64,000 nucleotides of DNA, from the NCBI RefSeq assembly GCF_030272615.1, contig NC_081412.1, positions 142,622,247 to 142,686,246 of the forward strand, read 5' to 3'. A program made the translations under genes and the position numbers. Numbering within the stretch: the first letter of the stretch is position 1; the number at the start of each line of letters is the position of its first letter. This stretch comes from Cryptomeria japonica (Eukaryota; Streptophyta; Pinopsida; Cupressales; Cupressaceae). Shown in pieces: positions 10,958-22,020 of the stretch. The notes beneath the pieces are model-generated. The model made no database searches. It had not been told where the DNA came from and was given only the letters and a program-made list of their open reading frames with translations.

Positions 10958-11433
10958 TGGTGACAAGTGTCAAGAGGCTTCTAGGAGTTAGATGAAAGGG
11001 AACACTTAGTGACAAGTGTCACAAAGGTTCTAGAAGATGTTAAATGAAAAGGGACATGGTGGTAGGTAGAATGGGTTAAGTTTAGGAATGGTTAGATTTA
11101 GGAGTGGTAGAACTTAGGAGAATTTGAATTTAAAAATTCAAATAATAGGAAAAGGATAATTAATTTCAACAACTCATGAATTTGATTTGTTTTAATTAAT
11201 TAGGATTAGAAGAATGATTTTGGATGGAGGGAATTAATTAATTTGAATTAATTAATTAAAGGGGATTATTGAAATGAACCTATTAAATAAATCCTTATAT
11301 TTATTAATAAGTAGATGAAAGGGGAAATTTAATCAAATTGCTTAGTGAATTCAATTAAATTGGGAAGGGGGAGTATTAATTAAATAATTGCTTATTCAAT
11401 TAATTATCTTCAGACCATTTTTAGGTGTATACA
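10958..11433 (-). repeat. Element A 3' LTR, proximal fragment
   Basis: Ends GGTGTATACA, the complement of the LTR start TGTATACACC. It matches 19688-20145 closely, including the TTAATTAATT-rich block and GGTAGGTAGAATGGG. The remainder of the LTR is at 2619-3171. Confidence 0.93.
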
Positions 11434-11449
11434 TTTTGCCCCTCTTTGA
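11434..11449 (-). other. Polypurine tract of element A
   Basis: The minus strand reads AAAGAGGGGCAAAA immediately before the 3' LTR. Element B has the same tract before its 3' LTR (38055-38068). In Gypsy elements this primes plus-strand DNA synthesis. Confidence 0.85.
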
Positions 11450-11739
11450 AGTGGGGTGCGATGACATGTTGATTCAAAGAATAATCTCATTTTGATACTG
11501 ATATTTGTTTGATAGGATGCCCCAGCTCTTGATTGCTAAATTCCAGTATGATGATGCCCCCTTGGGAGATCAATTGAGATAATTGATTGTTGGATTTTTT
11601 GTGAGATTGATATCCCGATAGATTTGATTTGATTTTTGCAACTGTGTTTTGATAAAAATGCGAGTTCTTCGATTAGCTTGATTGATTTGATTGGTAAGAT
11701 TGAAAAATCTTGATTGATTAGATTGATAAGATCGAGATT

Positions 11740-11930
11740 CAGTATGGTTTCAGGAAGGATTCATCCTGTATAAGACAATGATGATCAAAGCATCTGGTTT
11801 CAAGAAGGATTCATCCTGTATAAGACATGATCAGAACATCTGGTTTCAGGAATGATATATCTTGTATAAGACATGAATTAGAATCAGATCGTCTGGTTTC
11901 AGGAAGGATACATCCTATATAAGACATGAT
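11740..11930 (-). repeat. Four-copy tandem repeat, about 50-bp unit
   Basis: Unit contains CTGGTTTCAGGAAGGATNCATCCTGTATAAGACATGATCAG in degenerate form; each copy has a short internal inverted repeat (AGGAT...ATCCT). Three related copies occur in element B at 37617-37755. Confidence 0.8.
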
Positions 11931-13099
11931 CAGAATCGATTAGGTTTGATTGATTGATTTGATTTGATAAGGTTGATTAGATAAAGAATTGACAGTTTGT
12001 TGATATCAAGATGTAGAAATTTGTGAATATGTTGATTGTTGATTCTGTTGAGAAAGATAGCATAAGATTTTTGTTGGGTCGACAATATCTGAAGATATAT
12101 GAGTCATCATTCTGATTGCGTATACACTTGTCATGATACTTGATGATTCCTGCAATAGATTTAACCTTGGATAAAAGGAGCATGCAGGATTGCATGCAAG
12201 AATGAAATGCAATAAAATGCAATGATATGCAAACTACTACCGGACTAGTCACTAGATTATTTTACCTTTTTGTCATCATTGAGCTTTTGAAATGTGGGAA
12301 GTGAGTGCAAACATCAATGGTATAATCAAACCATGATGACCTGAGCACTTCTTTCCTGGATTTTTGATATAGCTAGTTAGCACAAGCATCGAGGTATAAT
12401 TGAACCGAGATGACCTGAGTGTTGCTTGTGTAAAACAGGCAGTATTCACCATTTCAATATGCAAATCGGAAATGTCTTCAATGATACTTCGATGATCATG
12501 TCCCGAGACAAATTTGCACATATTAATGATTAATTTTCAGACAACAGATAAGAAAAATGTCATGTTTCTTCCTTGTTCCTCTAGTCAATGACATCCTGGA
12601 GTCACTCAGAAATCATGATAGCGAAAAGCAATTATAGAAAAGTTGAATAATCATGTTAAAATCATTATCCAAAAAGATATCATCCACTGAAAAATGTGTG
12701 ATGTGCTTAGATTGATTTTGTGATAGCTTGATAGTTGATAGTTTGATCTCGTGTTCAATGTTGGATGTGTCTCAATTTTTGCTTGATAAGAGTTGTCTAA
12801 CTATTTGTTCTACCTATTTGATTTAGCTCAAAATGATCCAGATTTTTGCCCCCAGCTAAGTGTAGGATTTTGCCCCAAGCCTAGAAACAAAGTTGTTATG
12901 ATATATCCAATGATCCAAACCATGGTGAGAGAGTAGCTACGATGCCTGAGTATGTACAAAAGCTTATGATGGATAGCGCTGATGGAAAATGAATGCAAGC
13001 GGAAAAATGCATGAACTGATAGATGGAAGATCCAGCTAACAAATAGCGCATGTTTGCCAAGTTTTCACCATCTGTTTTTATTGCACTTTTTCTGATATT

Positions 13100-13372
13100 T
13101 GATTTTTTTCTTTCTTTTTTTTTTTTCCTGATTTTTCATTGTTTTTTATTTTTTATTTTTCACTATTTTTTATTTTTCGGCTTTTTCACTGTTTTTTATT
13201 TTTCTACTTTTTTCACTATTTTTTATTTTTCTGATTTTTCACTATTTTTGATTTTTTCTGATTTTTCACTGTTTTTTATTTTTCTGATTTTTCACTATTT
13301 TTTATTTTTTCTTATTTTTCACTTTTTTTTATTTTTTTGATTTTTCACTGTTTTTTATTTTTTTTGATTTTT
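13100..13372. repeat. T-rich minisatellite, about 26-bp unit
   Basis: Around ten degenerate copies of TTTTTCACTNTTTTTTATTTTTCTGA. Element B has only a short, degenerate equivalent at 36395-36485, so this array expanded in A. The Phe-rich frame 13050-13340 is a repeat artefact. Confidence 0.85.
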
Positions 13373-13530
13373 CAGACATAGAATTTCTTCAGGTGCATGC
13401 TATTGATGGGTTCCTCAAGTTGGTCGCGGTCCTATGTTGATAGCTGATATGCTCCTAATCCAAATACTATTGTGACCATAAATGGACCTAACCAGTTTGG
13501 TTCAAATTTTCCTTTCTTTTCTCAACCTGC

Positions 13531-14810
13531 CTAGTTGCATGGATTTTCTTTCAGCACTAGTTCTCCAACTTGAAAGATTTGTGGTTTAACCCTATGATTA
13601 TAGCTTCGGCACATTCTTTGATGATATACCTTTAGATGATCAAAGACATTTTGTCTTCGTTCATGGATCACTTCTAACTCTTGTAGTCTAGATACTCGTT
13701 GTTCTAAATCTGGGATGAGACCTTTTAGTGATACACGCAGAGAGGGTATCTCTACTTCGATTGACAACATGACTTTTGATCCATATAAAAGAGAGAAAGG
13801 TGTGGCACATGTCAATGTGTGGATACTGGTGCGGTAAGCCCATAGAGAAGGGTTTAGTTGAATATGTCAATCTTTTCCATCATCATTCACTATCTTTTTG
13901 AGGATTTTCAGAATAGTTTTGTTAGATGCTTCTACCTGCCCATTTCCCTGTGGATAATATGGTGTGGAGAATCTGTGCTAGATTTTGAACTTCTCACATA
14001 GCTCTTGTACATCTCGATTCTTGAATGGTCGCCCATTATCAGTGATAATGGTCATTGGTATTCCATAGCGACAGATGATATAATTCAAGATAAATGCAGC
14101 AATTTGTTTTCCTGTGATGTTTGTGAGAGGTACCGCTTCAATCCATTTTGTAAAATATTTTGTAGCTACAAGGATGAATTTGTGCCCATTTGATGAAGAA
14201 AGATTTATCTTTCTTACCAGATCAAGACCCCATTGACAAAAAGGCCAGGACGTTGCTAAAGCGTGAAGTTCTTGTGCTGGTGCATGAATCAAGTTCCCAT
14301 GGATTTGACATTGTTTGCATGTTCTTGCTATTTTAAAAGAATCTCGTTCCATAGTCGGCCAATAATAGCCCAAGCATATGAGTTTTTTCGAAAGGGTAAG
14401 ACCACTTGAATGAGTGCCACAAATGTCGTTATGGACTTCATGTAAGGCCTTCTCAGATTCTTCTTGTTCGAGACATCTTAAGAGAGTATCGTCTAGACCT
14501 CGTTTAAACAGGGTATCCACGATGAGAGTAAAATGAGAGGATTGGCAAATAAAGTTTCTCTTTTGGTTCTTCGATAAATCTGGAGGTAAGATGTTATCTT
14601 TCAGGTATGTGTAAGTCTGGCCATAGCGGGAGGAATTGTGTCCAATAAGTTGACAGATGGTTTGGGAATTAGGATAATTAAAGGCAGGATGAAACAACTC
14701 TTCAACTAGGAATTCATAACGCTGTTGATTTTCTTATGTCTGTAATACAAAAGCAAGTGTAGCCATGGCATCTACTGCTTTGTTGTCATTTCTTGGAATC
14801 TGTTCAAAAG
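13531..14810 (-). pseudogene. Element A integrase (broken)
   Basis: Two open pieces (complement 13978-14697 and 13531-13815) and the sequence between them encode one Gypsy integrase. N-terminal zinc-binding residues appear as H...H (HNDICGTH) and C..C (CKQCQIHG). The catalytic core shows WGLDLV (Asp), ITDNG (Asp) and, in the bridge around 13930, [10 protein letters not shown] (Glu). The C-terminal part has RVKPQIFQVGELVL. Stops interrupt at least twice, one of them probably a former Trp codon before HIQLNPSLW. Close relative: element B at 35080-36235, with different stops. No chromodomain is seen. Confidence 0.88.
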
Positions 14811-15506
14811 TTATTTTACAAAGTACTTCTCGATATCATCAACCATCTTTTTATAAGGCATGAGTTTGTCATCTTTTGTTTGATAGTCATCATTGATTTG
14901 ATTAATGACAAGTTGAGAGTCTCCAAAGACCTGAAGTTGTTTTATGTTCCATTCCACAACCATTTTGATACCTATAACTAAAGCTTCATATTTTGCTATA
15001 CTGTTTGTGCACGGAAAGCTTAATTTGTATGCTTTCGAGATTGTATGACCTTGTGGTGTGATGAATAGAATTCCTACTCCTAATCCATGTGGTGTTCCTT
15101 TATTGATGTCTGCTCCTAGAGTGATATTTGGGTGATGTATTGTAAGATATGGATCAAACCCAGGAATGTTTGTATATGAACAGGTAAAATTGATTTGCCA
15201 CCTTTTGAAGGGTTTCACATATTTTTGCCTTGCTAGTTCTGATAAAGAGATTGTTGGATATAGATCAGTTGTGCCAATGATAATTGCCTTTGCTGGTGCT
15301 ATTATGATAGATAACTTCTCTTGATAACATTCAGGTAAGGTGTCAAATCTCCTATCTTCTGGTGCCTCGAGGAGGTTTTCACCGTTAGATGCGTCCTTTG
15401 TTTTTTCTTTTTTCTGATCTAATGTTGCCAAGAAATGGTTTTCAACATTAGACTCGATATTGTTTTCTTTATTTTCACTTTTGCGACTAGGAGATTTAAC
15501 ACCCAC
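14811..15506 (-). pseudogene. Element A linker fused to archaeal-type RNase H; RT missing
   Basis: One uninterrupted frame of 231 codons. Residues 1-132 match the linker in element B that precedes RT (ENHFLATLD, DASNGENLL, RFDTLPE, FKRWQI, ITLGA). At residue 132 (about 15110) the frame jumps directly to the second RNase H (GVGILFITPQGHT, YEALVIGIKM, QVFGDSQLVINQINDDYQT). In B, RT and the first RNase H lie between these blocks. The first catalytic Asp region of the second RNase H (FDGS in B) is replaced by DINKG, so the domain is probably inactive. The open frame across the joint suggests that the deletion is in frame. Confidence 0.85.
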
Positions 15507-15628
15507 TTGACCTAAACATACCCTAGTGGAATCCTTAGTGAAAGTTGTTGTGGGTTCGATTGCATTAAGATATAAAGATATGGCATGGTCATTAAGAAGG
15601 TATCAATGTCAGTGTGTCCTTCATTTTC

Positions 15629-16921
15629 CTAGTCCATAGGTTTAGGATAGCTTAAGGATAAAGGATATTCAGGTTGAATAGTTTCAAAGATATTAGTAGT
15701 CATGATAAAGATGTCAAAGCTTTTAGTATGTATTTCCATGTCTAGAATGGTACTCTCGTCAGAATGACCTTGCATAAGAAACTCTTGATCATCCTTGGTT
15801 AAGTCCATGTCAACAGAATGTGATTCTGATTCAAGTAGGCTAGCTCCTAATGTTTGTCCTGCATACGCATGAACTACATTGACTACTATATCTGCTTCTT
15901 CATCCCTCTCAATTTGAAGTTGCTCTTGTTTGTTTTTCCCTGATAGCAAATATTCTTTGGTCCCTTGATCTCTTAGCTATATTTGTTTTTCCATGTTTGA
16001 CAAAATTGATGCAAATGATTGTTCCTTGGATTGTATGCTTGAAGATGCTGCCTCTCTATTATATGGAACACTAACCTCTTGAGTTGTTTTCATATTACTA
16101 CAACACTGCAATAGATTTGAGTTTGCTAATATTGTGATTTCCTATCCATTATAGGGGAATTTTTAGCATTGATGACATGTTGATGTAATAGCTTGTATGT
16201 CCTGAATCCATGGTCTCCCCAAGAGTATGTTGTATGGTAGGTCCAAGTCTAAAACTTGACATGTTGTATCTTTTTGCAAGGGTCCCACTCTAATAGGTAT
16301 TATCACAATTCCCTTGGAGTAATGTTCTTCTTCACTAGATGCTTTGATTTTTATCCTTTTCTCGGGATCAGTTGCATCTTCTGAATAGCCTAGAGCACAA
16401 ACAAGATTCATGGAGCAAATGTTCAAGCCAACTCCCCCATCTATCAAGACACGTTTAACAAGCGTTCTTTGAATGAGGACTTCAATTTGCAAGGAAATGT
16501 TATGAGGATTCTGCAATGAATTAATGCTTGGATATGAAGGAGATGAGATTTGAATAGGATCCTCTGAAATAGGTTTGATGGCAATTATGGATATCCCTTG
16601 GGGAACTTCATCTTTGGATGTAATTGGTAATGATGTTATGGAAGATTCTTGCAAGCTTTCAGGAGGTGTAGGAATAGATGCCTTTGGAGAGTCAATTTTC
16701 TTATGGATGGATGGATCATTGTTAGACATGGGTGCACAATTTTGATATTCTTTAGCCAAATCCTTTAGGGACCTCTTTAAGAGGTGCATAAAAGAGCCAC
16801 CTTTCTTTTGAGATGTATTTAAATCCTTGTGAGGTTTTAACATAGTTGGATTTTGATTTTGAACTTGTTTGATTGCTCTGATATGTTGACTTGTTAATTG
16901 TATTTTGCTTTGGTATGTCAT
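15629..16921 (-). pseudogene. Element A gag C-terminus and protease
   Basis: Complement 16163-16921 (252 codons) holds an aspartic-protease-like segment: LIDGGVGLNICS, where Tat-type elements have D-G-G at the active site, then DLDLPYNILLGRPWIQD. Its upstream part is Ser/Pro/Lys rich, as expected for the gag-protease linker. Complement 15629-15949 continues with an acidic linker (SHSVDMDLTKDDQEFL, SLSYPKPMD) shared with B at about 24880-25190. Frames are separated by stops. Element B has LIDGGAGLNIFS in the same place. Confidence 0.8.
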
Positions 16922-19112
16922 GTTGATATGATTTTTTGCTATTTCAAATGTTTATGTTTCCATTTTAGGGGTTTGATTGTCTAAAAGTTATTTTGATAAG
17001 TGATCACCAATCAAGGTGAGTGTGATAGCGTGATATGACTCTAAAAGAGAATTCAAGTGTTTAAAAGTTTGCAAGTTTTTCGATCTTCGGTTTAGGAGTG
17101 CAATGATGGTGATTTGATAAGAACCAAGTCCAGTAGGAACAATATATCCTACAATGTGGGACAAGATTATCCTGACCAAATGTTTCAGTTTTGTGATAAA
17201 GGATGATTGATCCTGATGAGAAACTATGTTTGAGTGATCAGTTTATCAAAGAGGGTGATAATGCACTTTGAGATGTTTAGATCTTGAACTTGTTGGGGGA
17301 GAGCACTTGAAAATATTGGGGTATTTATCTTGTAGAGTCTGATTTTGATGGGTGATAACTTTGACCAAGTGAACCAAGATGACAATCTAAGCACAGACTA
17401 ACAAATAATAGGTGTTTATGTTTACTACAAATTGATTAGGCAGAAATGATAAATCTGAAACAAGCATGCAGGACACAACTCTGGATTGACAAATGTAGAG
17501 TTTCGTACGACATGATATGCAACTTAGAATGACACAAGATATGAGTATGTACGACAAAGAAGAAGTTTTCATGTAAAAAGAAGAAACTCATATGACACAC
17601 TTTTCTGAACCATACGACAAAACAACTGACTCGTACGACACCAAATGTTGTATAGCACGACACAATATTTTGTACAAATAGGTTTGTACAATAGAGATCC
17701 TAACTCGTACAACAAATAACCAGATAGAGATAAAAAAATGTTTGTTTGGTTGAAATTTTGATAATTGAAGTTTAATGTTTTGCTTATGTCTTCCAGTTTT
17801 TTAGATATCTAATTTGTTGATTTAGGGATGAATACACAACAAACGCATGATGTGATAAGTGACTCCAAGCATGCTAAACCCTAAGGAAGTTAGCTGAGAA
17901 TGAAAACCTTTGCTTGCTAACTTAGGTACACACCCAATAGCTAATCAAAGTATGGTTGTTGAGTCTTATGCAATGGATTCTCAATGTCGTATTATCCGAC
18001 TCCAAATGCTAATGGGGGCACGATATGGAAAGTGTCTTGGGAGAGTTACTATCTCTCTTGCACAAAGATTATCACCCTTTTGGAGGTGAATCAGGTAGCT
18101 TCTATTTTAACCAACACTAGTAAGGGATCCATTCGACGTGTCATGGTATAAAGTCAATTAAGAGGTCTCCCAGCCTTGAAAACCAAGGTTTGATATACCC
18201 AAAGGTACGGAGGAGAGCTATTCCCGAGCACTGTCGTTGCTTTAATTTTCATCAAAAACACATTTATTTTATAGTGGGTTGGATTACTTGGCGTTAGCTG
18301 TTCCCACTTAGGTCGTTCCCCTCTCACCAGCCTTAAGGGCTAAGAGTTATTAGTCCTCGGGAGGGCAAGCCTACTAAAGAAATGCACTAATGAAAGCAAA
18401 AGATGAGTCTATCTTTCTGATCACCTAAGAAAGGTGAGAGCATACTCGCCTATCATCAAATACATGAAATACATGATAGTTCATTTCCTTTAGCAAAATT
18501 GAAGTGTGCCTAGAAAACTTTAATGAATACACAAAGTTTAGTTGAATTCATAGGCAACCTGCAAAATAGATCCATTAGTAGTCATTTATGTTTTGAATTA
18601 TGTCTTTGACAAGCGTCCTACAGAAAAGAGTTAGGCTGCCAAAAATCTCACAAATCAGTCACGGTTAGCATTAGTGAAGTTCAGATTAAAATCAGAAAAC
18701 CCTAACATGCAGTCTTGTTAAAAATCATAGAGCCAAAGACTCGTATGACACAAATTTCCAGTTAGTACGACACAAATTTAGATTTCACACAGGAATACAA
18801 ACAGGCTCATACGAGATAGGAATGAGTTAGAATGAATCAGAAAATTCTAAAGCAGAAACTCGTACGACAAATATTTAGCTCATGTACGACAATAAAAATG
18901 ATCTCGTACGACACATTATCAGCAATTTGCAATGAGTAAAAGGGTTTCCTACGATAGAAGAAGCACCTCGTACGAGTTAGGATGGCCTGTCGTCCTAGGC
19001 TGAAAGGAAGTTCGTACGAGCTGGAAAAGTAACTCGTACGAATTTCTGAAACAAAGTCGGATAGAGATGAATTTTGCTGAAGATTAAGAGGCCAAAAGAG
19101 ATGATTCCGGCC
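16922..19112 (-). other. Element A 5' leader with TCGTACGA-type motif clusters
   Basis: About 2.2 kb between the primer binding site and recognisable gag/protease; N-terminal gag is not recognisable here. Two clusters (17505-17710 and 18735-19045) contain about 16 occurrences of a motif near CTCGTACGACA, whose core TCGTACGA is palindromic. Minor variants are CATACGACA and CCTACGATA. No long frame spans the region. Possible roles such as RNA packaging or protein binding are inference only. Confidence 0.6.
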
Positions 19113-19130
19113 CCACGGTGGGCGCTAAAA
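19113..19130 (-). other. Primer binding site of element A
   Basis: On the minus strand the LTR end is followed by TTTTAGCGCCCACCGTGGGG. The GCGCCCACCGTGGGG core is the kind of site used by several plant Gypsy lineages; I cannot name the tRNA without a search. Confidence 0.75.
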
Positions 19131-20145
19131 TGTCATGCTCTGTGAAATGTAGTTGTACCTGCAAACACAATGCACTCAATAAATCATTAAAAGAATGGTT
19201 AGAAGATTTAAATCAAAGAAATGTAAAACCATAGCTAATCGACTTATTGCCTCCTAGTAAATGCGAGTATGAAAAATGCTCTCAGATCTGATTATGCATA
19301 TTCCAATGACTTGACTACACTTAGATGGAGGATTTGAATGATGAAAATGCATGATCTAGCAAGAATAGCATGATTAAGCTATATGAGTTCATGATTGATC
19401 TATAAAATGAACTAAGATTAAGATGCAATTAAGCTAATATTAAGCATGATAACATTGCTAAAGATGATAAGCTAGAAGCTAGATGCCTATAGTAACAATG
19501 CATAAGATGAAAATGAGATGGGATCCATATTGCTCAAAATGAGGTCTACTTATAGGATTTTCCAAGGCTAGGGGTGAGGTGGAAAGAATCAACGGTCAAG
19601 ATTGATTTGAAGATATCAATGGTTAAATTGGTGGAAGTTGGCAAAGGGGGTTGGATTAAAGGGAACATCTGTCATATCTATGGCGACAAGTGTCAAGAGG
19701 CTTCTAGAAGGAGTTAGATGAAAGGGAACACTTAGTGACAAGTGTCACAAAGGTTCTAGAAGATGTTAGATGAAAGGGGACATGGTGGTAGGTAGAATGG
19801 GTTAAGTTTAGGAATGGTTATATTTAGGACTGGTAGAAATTAGGAGAATTTGAATTTAAAAATTCAAATAATAGGAAAAGGATAATTAATTTCAACAACT
19901 CATGAATTTGATTTGTTTTAATTAATTAGGATTAGAAGAATGTTTTTGGATGGAGGGAATTAATTAATTAAAGGGGATTATTGAAATGAACCTATTAAAT
20001 AAATCCTTAGATCTATTAATAAGTAGATGAAAGGGGAAATTTAATCAAATTGCTTAGTGAATTCAATTTATTTGGGAAGGGGGAGTATTAATTAAATAAT
20101 TGCGTATTCAATTAATTATCTTTAGACCATTTTTAGGTGTATACA
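19131..20145 (-). repeat. Element A 5' LTR
   Basis: On the minus strand it runs from TGTATACACC to AGAGCATGACA, 1015 bp. A TATA-like TATAAGTAGA (complement 19546-19555) corresponds to TATAAATAGA in the other LTRs of this family. It is close to the split 3' LTR, with scattered substitutions and a short deletion near 19960. Confidence 0.95.
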
Positions 20146-20150
20146 ATAGG

Positions 20151-20390
20151 AAAATATGAAAGAAGCGGTTAAAGGTAAATCAAGAGATAAATGACAAGTG
20201 TCATGGAGGGAAAAAGCTAATGAATTAATTAAATAGATAAAAAATTATTTAATTAATAGAAGAGGTGGGGTCAATTAAATGAATAAAATATTTATTGAAA
20301 TGGGGAAATGTTTAGAAGATTATTAGTGAAATAAATAAATAAAATATTTATTTAATTAGGCTAGGACAATTTTACGTGTCTATAAGATCT
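20151..20390 (-). repeat. Remnant LTR, right fragment
   Basis: Continuation of 2185-2618 after element A. Read on the minus strand it starts near TATAGACACGTAAAATTGTCC and goes into AAATAAATATTTTATTTATTT, like the start of the LTR at 61755 (TATAGACACTTAAAAGTGTCC). Confidence 0.55.
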
Positions 20391-21846
20391 AGGGTTAGTG
20401 ATAACAAAATGATTGATTCTAATGATTATGGTAACTTACACAAAATAAAATAAACACGATAAACCAAATCTAGAAAGGAAATGTAGAAAGAAACTTGGAT
20501 ATGAAATGAAAAGACAAAAGTGGTAGACATGGGTGTTGACAACCTAGTCTAAATATGTTTAAAACTAAAAGAGAGGAGTAGGAATGTAATCAGGAGGCCC
20601 TATAAATCTATCTCCCAAAAAATTATCTTAAAACAACTATACATGGGTGTTGAGCACCTTAGTTAGAGATTTTTTGTTCATTTAAAAGTCATCACACCTA
20701 TAACTATTAATAGTCTACTTTGAGCTATTGCACCACTTTCACTATCAAATTTGAACCTACACAAATTAAAAATAGGATAGAAGGGTTGTGTTGTGTAAGG
20801 GCTTGCCTAAGTCAAACCTCATGTTGGTGTTCCCATGTCGACAACAATTTTGATGATAAAAAGAGTGCATGTCTTTAAAAAGACAAGGGTTAGATAGTAA
20901 TGAAAATGCTAAAATTCAATAAATATTACTTCAAGTATAAAACCATTAATATGAAGTCTCACACGAGGCTTGAGGTTGCTAGAAAATAATAATGCATGCT
21001 TTCATCATGGAGAAATGCAATGAAGTTGACCATGATTGTTGTAACTAAGTTGTATGCTTAAATACTTTGTTCTTTTATTACATATCTATATTTGAATTAT
21101 TTGACTGAATGTTCTCATAGGATATATTTGAATGCTTCTCAAGACTTGAATTTTTAAATGAAAGAGGGAATTGTATATATATTCAACTTAAACTTTTCAT
21201 ATTTAATTTTAGGGAAGGCTAACAATGAAGGGAAAGTTCTCACTCTTTACAATGATAGCTAACATTCATCTTTTAAATTTTGAGTCTAAAATTCCTAGAT
21301 AGGGGTGCCCAACACCCTATTCAAGGGAAAATTATCCATGAAAAAAGCCATGAATAGGAAATGCACCAAGTTTAGGAAAATGGTCTTGAAACTAAGAACA
21401 ATTTGTGATAAATTAGCCACAATTGCCAAAGTGGGTGCAAAATAGGTGTGAAATTGTAAAAGGATATAATTTGCTAAACCACATATAGCCCACACTTTAT
21501 CAACAGTCTCAACCTATGCTCATAATCTCAATAAAGTATAGAGAAGCCAAATATTATTTCATCAAGACATTTAAGAGACAAGATGACTCCAAGATTTGCA
21601 TGACAGTAGCCTCCAAGATTTAAGATATTATCAATTTACAATATCAAGATAAAAGGAAAGTACAAAGTGAGCAATATGATCAATGTTGATAACACACATG
21701 AAGCATACACAACATCAAGTATGAAATCTAGGACTAGCAAGATCCTAAAATACTTATTAGGAGTAATGTTAAAAACACACAAAGTATTTCATTGTTATTG
21801 TTGAGGGTTGTCAATTTATTATCATTTAATCTAGTTCATTTACAAA
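20391..21846. other. Intergenic DNA, nothing recognised
   Basis: AT-rich with no domain, terminal repeat or RNA gene that I can support. The 66-codon frame on the minus strand at 21295-21495 is not recognised. Confidence 0.4.
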
Positions 21847-22020
21847 CACTTCACAATCTCAATTCCATTGCAACAAATGAACCAAATTTAAGTGTCTAGC
21901 TCTCCTTTTAGGACTACAATTACGCCTATTCATGTTCCAAGTTTATGTAATAGAGATATTTGAGATCTTAGTTTACAACCATAGGCATAGGATCTCATTT
22001 CCATACATATCATTTTTGTG
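21847..22020 (+). repeat. Right copy of the diverged inverted repeat (partner at 1970-2141)
   Basis: See the left copy for shared blocks. The two copies lie outside the remnant LTR and element A in opposite orientation, about 19.7 kb apart (roughly 2 kb apart if element A were removed). Confidence 0.6.

Larger units (their letters stand above)
3168..10961. mobile_element. Giant foldback element, 7.8 kb, non-autonomous (with TSDs)
   Basis: Inserted in the 3' LTR of A. Undisrupted copies read CTATGG-GACAAGTGTC, while here the LTR stops at CTATGGT (3171) and resumes TGGTGACAAGTG (10958), so TGGT is duplicated. The element (3172-10957) begins GGGTATGTGCACCAAG and ends with the reverse complement of GGGTAAGTGCACCAAG. 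Internal symmetry continues inward: matching palindrome clusters, matching single-copy segments around 4205-4440 and 10390-10610, a CT-rich arm facing a GA-rich arm, and a minisatellite core. I see no transposase or other credible protein. The superfamily is unknown: a 4-bp duplication with GGGTA ends fits none of the common plant classes I know. It may be a foldback or giant MITE-type element. Confidence 0.85.
11450..13380 (-). other. Element A 3' noncoding region with internal repeats
   Basis: This lies between integrase and polypurine tract and is conserved in position in element B (36400-38054). It contains four copies, about 50 bp each, of a unit with GGTTTCAGGAAGGAT and CATCCTGTATAAGACA (11740-11930). 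A T-rich array is present at 13100-13370. One open frame (complement 12276-12521, 81 codons) overlaps sequence shared with B, but I see no domain in it. Tat-group elements often have long noncoding 3' regions, which fits. Confidence 0.65.
2614..20150 (-). mobile_element. Gypsy LTR retrotransposon A, RT-deficient (with TSDs)
   Basis: The element proper is 2619-20145, flanked by direct ATAGG repeats at 2614-2618 and 20146-20150. Read on the minus strand the order is 5' LTR (19131-20145), primer binding site, long leader, gag/protease, archaeal-type RNase H, integrase, long 3' noncoding region, polypurine tract, 3' LTR (10958-11433 plus 2619-3171). The 3' LTR is split by the foldback element. 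The domain set resembles the Tat group of plant Gypsy elements, which carry a second RNase H. The RT and first RNase H expected between protease and second RNase H are absent. Element B is a close relative in the opposite orientation that still has them. Confidence 0.92.

Noticed and set aside
13050-13340. 96-codon Phe-rich hydrophobic frame that looks like a membrane protein
   Set aside because: It comes from the T-rich minisatellite in the 3' noncoding region of element A.
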